Assembly: GCA_905250025.1 (NCBI GenBank)
Contig: CAJNOJ010000066.1
Coordinates: forward strand, 186,001 to 250,000
Reading direction: 5' to 3'
Length of the DNA: 64,000 nucleotides
Source: Adineta ricciae
Taxonomy: Eukaryota; Rotifera; Eurotatoria; Adinetida; Adinetidae
Shown: positions 10,915 to 20,057 of the stretch, piece after piece
Numbering within the stretch: position 1 is the first letter of the stretch
Layout: each line of letters starts with the position of its first letter
Translations under genes and position numbers: made by a program
The notes under the pieces: generated by a model
Seen by the model: the letters and a program-made list of their open reading frames with translations, nothing else
The model's database searches: none
Told to the model about the DNA's origin: nothing

Positions 10915-13155
10915 CTACTTGTTAAGATTTGCAAGTCGATAAATTGCTACAACACAGGCACCACCTAAACCAAGATTGTGTTGGAGTGCGATACGAGCAC
11001 CTTTTACTTGTCGTTTATCAGCTTGATTGCGTAGTTGCCAGCAGAGTTCGGCGCATTGAGCTAAACCAGTTGCACCGAGTGGATGACCTTTAGAAATCAA
11101 ACCACCACTTGGATTGACCACACATTTACCACCATAGGTGTTGTCACCTCGTTCGACAAATTCACCGGCTTTTCCTAAACCAATCTGTGCATGAACTAAT
11201 ACTTGCAGATACAAAACATTACTTACCTTCTTCACATAAACCAAGAGCTTCGTATGTAATCAATTCATTGGCAGAAAAACAGTCTGAAATGAGAATTCGG
11301 TGCTATTTTACATCATCATCACCATGAAAAATTATTCAGTAGAAGGCTTGTGAATAGTATTTAGAAAACAAAAGACAAAACATCTTTACTACGATTATAA
11401 ACATCACATGACTCTGATAACGAATATACACTGATAGCAGCAATTGTTGATACCGAGAACGCATATCAGTGAATCGAACGTTTCGTTTTTTCTGACCTTT
11501 TCCGTACTAATACAAATTATTGTTTGGTAAGTATCTAATTGTCATTCTTCCGCTTTTATTCTCGAAAAGTAATTACCGTGTAGTTCAACTACTTGCACAT
11601 CACTTGGCTTAATTCCAGCTTTGGCATAGGCTTTCTGTGCAGCTTGTTTACTCATATCGTAACCAACCTAGATGTACTGTAAATAGTATTGGATTTTCTA
11701 CAGATTGAATGTTTTACCACTCGCATGCAATCATTTGTATCAAATGTCGAGGAAAAATCAGTTGCCATTTCGATGGCAAGGATTTCAACAGCATTTTTTT
11801 GTGTTTCGGGATGCTTGCGAAGAAAATTTTCGCTGACAAGAACTGCTGCTCCACTACCATCAGATGTTGGACTAGATAGAAAAAGATTATAAGATGAGAA
11901 ACTCAACTAAACATCAGAGGAAAGTTTACCAGCATTGTAGTTTAGTTAGTGGTTCATGAACCATCGGTGACTTTTTGATTTCTTCCAAGGTATATTCATC
12001 ACGAAATTGTGAATATCTAAATAGGTGGATGAGTTGAAGGAATTTACGGATAAGAAATCGGCTATTACGGATTATTGACGGAATGTTTATGGTTTTTCCA
12101 GGCGATTTTCGCTAATACATCGGGAGAAACATCTAAAAGAAAAGAAATAAGTCATCTGACTGCTCGTCTTGTCACAAGACATACTATATTTCTTGATATA
12201 ATCTCGTGCAGCATTTCCGAAAAGTTGAGCAGCAGCTGGTCCACTCCCAAAGTCATATTTTTCAGACATAATCTCGATGTGTCTATCCATAGGATTAGTA
12301 CGATCGGAAAACTTCGAGAGATACACTTTAGTTAAATAGAAATTTCCACGCGAAACGTTAGTCTTACTTGTGACGAAAGTGAACCACGTTGCATTTTTTC
12401 AAAACCAAGCGCCAAGACACAGTCGGAGAGTCCTGTACCGAAAATATTAATTATCATTATACCGTATTGCTTATCTTACCTCCGGCAATCTGTCTGGAAG
12501 CTAAGTACAGAGCAGATGAACCTAAGTTTTTGTATATAAGACATAGAGATCTTTTTCTAGCTTGTCAAAATGTAATCGCACCAGTCGAACAATTGTTGTT
12601 CACGTTGACAATTGGTATACCAGTCATTCCAAGTGGATAAAGAGCTCGTTGACCACATGTACTATCACCTATGAATACAAAAACATCAATTAAATGTTCT
12701 GATACGCTACTTACAACGAAAACATTCGACAATCTCATTTTACGGATCATCTGTTCGGTCTAATATGATGTACAATGTACTTTAAGTTAACTATGACGTC
12801 TATCACAAATATTCTTAAATAGATTTCTTCTAGTGTTTCAATTCATTACTCGAGAAACATGTGTGTGTAATTTGTGAAAAAGGTTTCACATGAAAGACGC
12901 TTATTAAAATCATCCTACCATAGACATAACCAACAAAAGCTTGTTCAAAGTCTTTGTATGACACGCCAGCATCTTTGATAGCCTTTGTCACCGCTTCTTT
13001 CGCCATATCTGGATAATCGAAATCTTCACGTCGACCTGGTTTTTCAAACTAAACATCATGAAAGATTTGCTAATTATGGTTAGTCATGATCAGAAACTTC
13101 TTACTTTTGTCATGCCGACACCAATAACGAAAACTCGATTCACTGCTCGATTCAT
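10915..13155 (-). CDS. SCPx-type peroxisomal 3-ketoacyl-CoA thiolase domain protein
   Basis: Multi-exon, starting [18 protein letters not shown] at 13155 and ending LANLNK at the TAG at 10915-10917, about 400 residues. The thiolase features are the nucleophilic Cys in [10 protein letters not shown], the [11 protein letters not shown] block before it, [22 protein letters not shown], and the C-terminal [17 protein letters not shown] and [10 protein letters not shown] motifs. These match the thiolase half of sterol carrier protein x, which cleaves branched-chain 3-oxoacyl-CoA (bile-acid type side chains, branched fatty acids) in peroxisomes. The protein stops just after the thiolase domain, with no SCP2 lipid-transfer domain, and the last three residues (LNK) are not a standard peroxisomal targeting tripeptide. 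It lies between two plus-strand syntaxin genes and shares a 425-bp divergent promoter region with the second. Confidence 0.9.
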
Positions 13156-13581
13156 TTTGAAAGTGTTCTACTTCGTCAATTGACACACACACTTAGAATG
13201 AACTTCTATTTATCTGCTAGTCGTACTTTTTCTTTCGAAAACAGATTTTAGATAAGTAGTGATTCATCGTCGAAATCTGATTGGTCGAAAATAACTTTGT
13301 CTAATGCACAACTGGTTTGCTTATCAATGCAGTAAAGGAAGAAGAGCAAATGTCGATTCCAATGGCATCGTTCTGAGAGTAACAGGAATCTAGTTGCATT
13401 GATGAATTCTGCGATAGACATGGAATAGTGAATCATCGACACTTTTTTTTTATGTATTACAAATCAAATACATTCGATAATATTATGTATGTCATGAGTA
13501 TTATTGTTCTGTTTTTTTTTCAGATTTAAATGTCATGAGTTGTCTAACAGAAATCTAAATCATTCCTACGATTCGTATTCA
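13156..13581. promoter_or_regulatory. Divergent promoter region, SCPx-like / syntaxin
   Basis: The thiolase and the second syntaxin start on opposite strands 425 bp apart. Apart from T-runs near 13443 and 13514 I see no specific motif. A minus-strand open frame at 13248-13442 shows no recognisable domain. Confidence 0.4.
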
Positions 13582-16500
13582 ATGACAAAAGATCGATTGC
13601 CCGCTTTGCGGGCTGTAAGTATTTCGTTCAATTTCGGATTTATATTTCAATTTCTACGTTCAGGCACAAAATGCTGAAGACAGCGATAACGATACCGCTT
13701 ATGTTGCCCTTAATATGGAAGATAACAGTCGATTTATGTCGGATTTTTTCGCTCATGTGGACTCTTTACGTACCAATATCGATAAAATTAGTGAACTTGT
13801 TGATGAAGTCAAGCGTCTACATTCAACTATCTTAGCTGCACCACAAGCAGATGATCGAACGAAAGAAGAACTGGAAGAGAAAATGGGTGATATAAAAAAA
13901 TTAGCAAATGATGTTCGACAAAGATTAAAAGGTAAGATTGAACAAAATACAATGACCTCTGGAGATATGACTTTATTTCTATCTAAAACATAAAATTTAG
14001 CCATGGAAACTGAATTAGAACAGGAAGGAAATGAAAATGCTTGGCGTACAGCCGATTTACGTATACGAAAAACTCAGGTTTCTGTTTGTTTATATGTTGT
14101 TGAACATATCCTCCCTACTCTCTTTTTTCAATGTTGTTTTGTCTCTCATCACATGTTTGCTTATTGTTTCCTAATGTTACAGTACTGGAAGATGAACAAG
14201 AACGAGCAACAAACAGAAGTCCAGCACAGTCAAGAATTGAAAGCTTACAGGTAGTACATTAACATGAAATCAATCGACGACACAATACGACAACTTATGA
14301 ATGTTCTCTCCTCTCTGTCTATATATATATATATATATATATATGTTTTTGTCGAATGTATTTTCGATTGAGGAAAAAACGAACTTGTCTTCATTTTGTT
14401 TAGCATGCAACTTTATCTCGAAAATTCATTGACGTAATGAATTCATATCGAAATGCAGAAATTGAATATCGAGAACGGTGTAAAGCTCGTATTCAACGTC
14501 AACTTGAAATCAGTGAGGATTCTTTCATATCGTATTGTGTCGTTTGTTTGTGTTTTCTGCTTTTCAATCGATGTTGTCTCTATGTTGTTTCGTGTATCGC
14601 TAGTTATATGGTATGAAACGGCAATTTCGTGATGCTATGGAAGTTTATAGTCAAGTACAGTTGGCCTATCGACACAAATGCACGGAGAGAATTCAGCGTC
14701 AGCTTGAGATCAGTGAGCATGCTCAACTTGCTTTAATTGTTCTTCAAATCAATTACCGAATTCCAAATCTATCATCAACATTTTGTTTAATTCTATTTCA
14801 GCTGGACGATCCGTAACCGAAGGTGAAGTTGAAGAAATGCTCGAATCAGGAAATCCAGCTGTATTCACTCAAGGAGTAATTAACTAAAACATGAATCGAT
14901 CACTGTTCCGAACTGACTGACCTTCTAACTCTAGATTATGGTAGAAACAGCTCAAGCCAAACAATCATTAGCTGATATCGAAGCACGACACGGTGATATT
15001 ATCAAATTAGAAAAGAGTATCAAAGAATTACATGACATGTTCATTGATATGGCTGCACTTGTTCAAACACAAGTAAACATTGAGATGATCTGTCTGTATG
15101 GATATTTCGACTTGCTTTTTCTCTTCTCAAAGGGTGAAATGATCGATCGAATAGAGTTTAATGTCGTTCAATCCGAAAACTATGTCAAAGCTGCCAGCAC
15201 CGATACGAAGAAAGCTGTGAAATTTCAAAGCGCAGCTCGACGGGTATGTCTAAATGAAATTGCTTCTCATCGTGTGTGTGTGTGTGTGCACGTCAATATA
15301 TATATATATATATGCTTGCTTTCTTAATGTCGATAAAAAGCTTTTTTGTGTTTCACTGATCTATTATTTATAAGAGTGATGATCAATAGGGATTGACAGG
15401 CATTTTTCATTACATTCAACGAAATATATAATAAAAACCCTCGTGATTATTTAGAAAAAAATTATCCTTATTGTCATCCTGGTGATCGTTGTGATTATTA
15501 TTGTGCTTGTGCTTGTAATTTATTTTGCTACGAAAAAATCCGGCGCCAGTCCATGATTATCCATTTGAGTGCAGTACTGTTGAGAGTTGTGATCGATTCA
15601 ATGAACTTAAACCCGTGTTTTCTCTTTTCATTTCAAGAAAAAATTCCTTATCATTGGAATTTGTGTCGTTCTGATTGTTCTTGTGGTTATGATCGTAGGA
15701 ATCGTCCTAGGAACAAAAAAGAACTAATAGTCTTTCTTTTGCACCATCGACAATCCATCCATGACTGCTTTTTCGTTGTGTTGTGTTGTTTTTTTCACTG
15801 CTTACTTGAAATGAATGTTTCTTGTACAGATATACGCACGCTTTTTTTTGTTTTTATTTCGTTCCATCCTTTTGCATGTGATCAAATATTTATTTCTATT
15901 CTTAATTATTTTATTTATTTACTATTATTATTCTAATTTGGTACCCTTCCGTTGTTTTTTTATATTACTTGTTAATTTATTACATTCATAGAATTACACG
16001 TCTTCTTTTCTATAAATGAAAAAAAAAGAAACAAGACTATCTTCACACCTCGTCCTTCGTCACTATCCGGCCTGCTTTATTTGTTAAATAAATTAATGTA
16101 TTCAGATAATTATTATTGACTGTTCGTGGTACTTGTTATTTGCTCTCTGCCCTTTGACGATTCCAATTGTCATTCACTTCGCCTAGTCGAACACTGTCGA
16201 GTATTTCTTTTTCTCGTCGCTTTATTGTCTTCCGGTTCAATGCTTCTGACTATTGAATTATCTCTTATCTTGCTCGATTTTCTGTCTTTTCAAACACATA
16301 CTTGCAAATTTCAACCAGATATTCACTTGAAAGCACACGTAATCGAATTGATTTTTTTTCTCTCTATCGAGCTAATGTTATTCTTGTTTTAATTGACTTG
16401 ATGTTTAGTGCAAACGTCGAACGAGAAAAAACACCCTAGTCTCCCCTTCGTTCATGTGTCGATGTTCGGTGGCTTTCTTTGTCTCGATGTTGTTGAACTT

Positions 16501-16638
16501 CTCTCGACATAATGCCAAATGAATAATTGACATTTTCTTTTGACTTTTCAGAAAAAAATCATTATACTTATTTGTTTGGCTGTAATTATTGTTATTCTTG
16601 GTTCGATGGTCGCCGGATGGCTCGGTATCAAAAGATAG
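13582..16638 (+). CDS. Syntaxin-1-type Qa-SNARE with alternative Hc and transmembrane exons
   Basis: Exons 13582-13614, 13664-13931, 14001-14077, then 14404-14512 or 14604-14712, 14802-14875, 14935-15072, 15133-15243, and one of three last exons. With the first alternatives the total is 912 nt, an exact frame of 303 residues; the other anchors give 299 and 298. The sequence tracks animal syntaxin 1 closely: [11 protein letters not shown] start, [16 protein letters not shown] (Ha), [16 protein letters not shown] (Hc), [26 protein letters not shown], and the ionic-layer Gln in [13 protein letters not shown]. It should act at the plasma membrane in regulated exocytosis with SNAP-25, synaptobrevin and Munc18 partners. 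The introns around the alternative exons are long for this locus (326 nt before, 91 nt between). Confidence 0.93.
14183..14250 (+). other. Possible cryptic (poison) exon in the syntaxin gene
   Basis: Sixty-eight bases lie between a TTACAG acceptor and a CAG/GTAGTA donor inside the 326-nt intron before the Hc exons. One frame is open ([15 protein letters not shown]), but that frame cannot be reached from the upstream exon phase. Inclusion would shift the frame and stop within exon A. It may simply be intron. Confidence 0.25.
14321..14344. repeat. (AT)12 microsatellite
   Basis: An uninterrupted AT dinucleotide run in the syntaxin intron just upstream of the first alternative Hc exon. It could be polymorphic in length. 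Confidence 0.95.
14404..14512 (+). other. Syntaxin alternative exon A (Hc helix)
   Basis: 109 nt after a TTTAG acceptor and before a GTGAGG donor, entering in phase 0 and leaving with one base of the next codon. It encodes [19 protein letters not shown] and ends IQRQLEI. This is the version closest to canonical animal syntaxin 1 (family: HSTLSRKFVEVM). Confidence 0.85.
14604..14712 (+). other. Syntaxin alternative exon B (Hc helix)
   Basis: Exactly the same length (109 nt) and phases as exon A, after a CGCTAG acceptor and before a GTGAGC donor. It encodes [17 protein letters not shown] and also ends IQRQLEI. Because 109 is not a multiple of three, including both exons would break the frame, so they should be mutually exclusive. 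Confidence 0.82.
15272..15313. repeat. (GT)n and (TA)n microsatellites
   Basis: A GT run (about 15272-15289) followed closely by a TA run (about 15295-15313). Both sit in the intron between the last common syntaxin exon and the first anchor exon. Confidence 0.9.
15455..15556 (+). other. Syntaxin alternative last exon 1 (transmembrane anchor)
   Basis: Follows a TTATTTAG acceptor, phase 0, 102 nt including TGA. It encodes [20 protein letters not shown] and onward, then a tail KKSGASP, making it the longest tail of the three. The anchor is almost entirely Ile/Val/Leu. Confidence 0.85.
15638..15727 (+). other. Syntaxin alternative last exon 2 (transmembrane anchor)
   Basis: Follows a TTTCAAG acceptor, phase 0, 90 nt including TAA. 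It encodes [18 protein letters not shown] and onward, then GTKKN. It has a cysteine near the middle of the membrane segment, a candidate palmitoylation site. Confidence 0.83.
16552..16638 (+). other. Syntaxin alternative last exon 3 (transmembrane anchor)
   Basis: Follows a TTTTCAG acceptor, phase 0, 87 nt including TAG. It encodes [20 protein letters not shown] and onward, then WLGIKR. It lies about 825 nt beyond exon 2, so its use requires skipping two stop-containing exons and any poly(A) sites between them. Confidence 0.83.
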
Positions 16639-17670
16639 CGTAAGCCAATGAATTGATTTCTTCTTATGAAACCTTCGCATTAGAATCTGGCACATTTTTA
16701 TTGAATATAAAGCGCAAAGCACATCGAGGAAATGAGAAAGATGGTAAATCCGGCTTAGAACGTATAATTCACGTATGAAAATGAATGACAGAACCTTAAT
16801 TAAATTCCTAACTAATTATTCTCGACTAGCAATCTTGCATTTGAACGAGTTTCTCGAATGAAATGCATTCAACTGATTTAACATATTGTTCTTCTTTTTC
16901 TTTCAGGTTTGAGAACATTCTATCATAAGATTAGAATTCCACCCGTTTTCAACGTTTAGTTTCGGAACAATAATATTCTTTTCCTTTTCAATGTTTGTAC
17001 CAATACATTAGTATGCACTAGAATCAAATTTCATTGAGTAAACTCTTCGTTTTCTCGTCTATCGCTTTTTGTCTACGTATGTTCTGTCAGTCAAGTCAGA
17101 TGAGTGTGCGTTATTTTTCTTTCGTTGTCAAATCTCAAGCTCTGAAGATAAATTCCAGGCGTCATGTTTTTTTTTTATTTGTTTATTTTATTTTCTTTGG
17201 ATAATTATGCAAAAAATATCGCGAGAGAGAAGGAAATCTTCTATGCCTCTTGTGAGTCTATTGTGCAAACGTACACGCACGCTTTTGATCATATATTTTC
17301 TCTCTCTCTTTCCATGTCTGTGTAATGCAATTTGGTCTCTCTAGTCTGTCGTTTTCCGCAATATATTTCTCTCATTTTTTTCTCTCTTGCTCTTCGAACA
17401 CGCACATATATCACCCTTTTATTTCCCAAATAGATTATTATTTTGGTTCTTTTTCTTTCCATGCACTGAAAATAATAAAGGTGGACGAGCTGCTGTGTAT
17501 TTACGCACGACAAAAAAGACAAAATTCTTTGATTAATTCGATTAACCAACATACAATCACAGGATATTTGATTTCTTGTTGCTAGATGATCGAAAAGAAT
17601 GTGATAATTTAATTAATTCAAATATATTGAATAGGCAAAAGTTCGAATTTTTCTTTTTCAAACAACATCA
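16639..17670. other. Convergent intergenic region, syntaxin 3' / protease 3'
   Basis: This holds the 3' UTR of the syntaxin (and possibly an untranslated exon, since a TTTCTTTCAG acceptor-like site lies at about 16907) and the 3' end of the minus-strand protease. It contains T- and CT-rich stretches around 17160-17460. No supported gene was seen. Confidence 0.4.
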
Positions 17671-18838
17671 TCATTTTAAATACGGTTCAAGCCATTGAGT
17701 AAAAGCTGAAATTTTCACATAAACACCTGGAGCTTCTTGGGGAGATGTTGCTGAACCATACGATGTAATACCGAGAAGAATCCAACGACCGTCCGATTCA
17801 CGAATAAGCAACGGTCCACCGGAATCGCCACTCTAATCGAGAAATGCTTGTGAACAGTGAATTGACATAAATATTCGCTTCTTACCATTGTATCAGATCG
17901 TTGATCATAATCGCCAGCGCATATTTCTGTTTCTGGATCAAAAATAGTGTCGTATGCTTGCCGACAAGATTCATTACTAAAGATTCGTATATCAGCTAAA
18001 GAAGACAATGAAATGAATGGTTCTTTCGTCATCGAAAGGCAACAATTTACCTTGTTGCAAAGTGAAACTCTTGATCATGTTCGTTAGACCATTCTTCGAA
18101 CTGTCACCCCAGCCGATAATGACACCTGTGCGATTGACAAGTTCGTCATCGTCTTTCACGGATAGGTACGGTGAAATTGGCAAACAAACAGAATTGATTT
18201 TCGGACCATAGAGAAGCGGTTTCATTAATTTAATAACTGCGAGATCATTTTTGCAGCAATCTTCGAAATTCGGATGTCGATGAACTGATTTAACTGAATA
18301 ATAATTCAATGGATTTAATTTTCCAAGAATTGTATGCACGCCAACAATTGCTTTTATCTCACTAACTTTCGCATGCAATAGACAATGAGCAGCAGTGAGA
18401 ATAGTATTTTCATTGATCAGAACACCTGCACAACTCCAACCTTTACGCGGATTCGTAAATAGAGCAACCATCCACGGCCTTCAAGGGAATCTAACTTTTC
18501 AAAAAAAAAAGTACCATTACAAGTTTATCTTACCATGTGTGCCAAATCGCATCGTCACCGCCTTTGATTTTCGAAATGATGTTCGCTTGCTTGTGATAGA
18601 TTGCCGGTTCGTCATCGAGGGCATAGCCACAGCCGCGTGCAGTCACTGAATGATGTGTCGATTCTGAATGACGAGCAAAAAATGATCGAAAACGATAGAA
18701 AAATTCCATAAGTTGATTCTTGATTTTCGTTGTCGATTGTGATAAACGTTTCATAAATTTTCCGAAATCGGATGCTTCGCTTGATGTGATGTGATTCACA
18801 AGAATAATCATGAGAACGAGATAGACGATTCGAGACAT
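17671..18838 (-). CDS. Secreted trypsin-like serine protease (S1 family)
   Basis: Start at 18838 (MSRIVYLVLMIILVN, a signal peptide); another in-frame ATG lies three codons upstream. Stop TGA at 17671. A basic pro-region of about 70 residues contains RGCGYAL, whose Cys would pair with the Cys in SVCLPI. The expected activation site reads SKIKGGDDA, so cleavage would follow a Lys. The catalytic triad is complete: TAAHC, NDLAVIK and SGDSGGP. The residue six before the catalytic Ser is Asp (in SDTMSGDS), predicting cleavage after Arg or Lys. The pairs around the His (SCAGV/TAAHC) and SNESC/EICAG are present. The usual Cys just before the GDSGG motif is Met, and its partner in the GVY loop is also absent. 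It probably acts extracellularly or in the gut; the substrate is unknown. Confidence 0.92.
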
Positions 18839-18847
18839 GATCAGCAA

Positions 18848-20057
18848 CGATTGAAATGTCTAGTTCGACTGAATGTTCTCATCGATTACACTAACTGTTC
18901 GATGTACAAAACATTTCTTCGCTCTTCTTTCTTTCTCTCTTTCTTTCTTTTTTGCATCCAGATACAAAGATAAGATAGGAGGGAAAGAACGAGACATGAT
19001 TATGTACCAACATCTGCTTCATTTTCCTGTTTGACGTGCTCAATCACGAAATTTTCTGTGTACACACATATATAACGAACAAGAGGCAAGTCTCATCAAT
19101 CGAAATATCTATTAATTAAATGAAGGGAAGACTAAATGAAATCCTTCCGTTGACTCCAATCAAATGTTTCTTCTAATTTCGACTACAATCATCTTGCAAG
19201 ACGCAATTTGATTAGTCTAAATTAGTTACTAACAATTTCATCACATTTGAATATTAAAAAGCTTCAGAAAATAACATTATCATCTCATTGTTTCACTGAT
19301 CTGTCGAAAGATTTTGAAATACCGAGAAGAAGTACAAATCGATTCCAGCTGAGATCTTACTCGTAGTATAAAGATCTGGAAACAATTAAGCAACTGATTC
19401 TTATTTGCTGATCAGCATAATAGATCATCAAGGAAATCTTTTATTTAGATAAATTTTTCAATTATGTTATTTATGTGACATATTGATGCTCAATAGGTCA
19501 ATCTATGACCTATACTGTTGGATAATAATAATAATCGGTAGTCAACCTTAAATAAATACATTGAAATTTTATTCGTTAATCAATCCATTCGAGTTGTGTA
19601 CATTTACATAAATTAATCCCGATTATTTTCAAAATCATTCTTAACTTTCTTATTCACCGTGCTGTGATCAGAGTGTTTCTGAACGTCAGTTTTTATGATC
19701 ATCAAGAGCATTGATATAAATAATAAATTTCAACCTATCTTGTCTTCTTGCATGACATATGATGCGTATCAGATAAATCTTAAATCCCATGCGATCTCGT
19801 TTCTGGTATATCGAATCAATTAATATATATATATATATTTCTTTCAATGGCACATATCATTCTCATTCGAAAAAAAAAGAAGAAAACGAACCGAGGAAGA
19901 AAAACAATGGAGCAGAAAAAAAAGAGAAAAGAAATTAACGACTGTAAATTACAAGCAAACAAATATAGATACAAGAATCATTTCACAAATTCAAAGGAGT
20001 GTCTCATTTTCGTGTAGATGTTCTCATTTGACTAGATCGATGTTGAATTGAGTAATT
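18848..20057. other. Intergenic region upstream of protease / downstream of Pax
   Basis: About 1.2 kb between two minus-strand genes. It includes the protease promoter and probably a long Pax 3' UTR with A-rich runs near 19868-19930 and an AT run near 19825. No coding evidence was seen. Confidence 0.4.
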
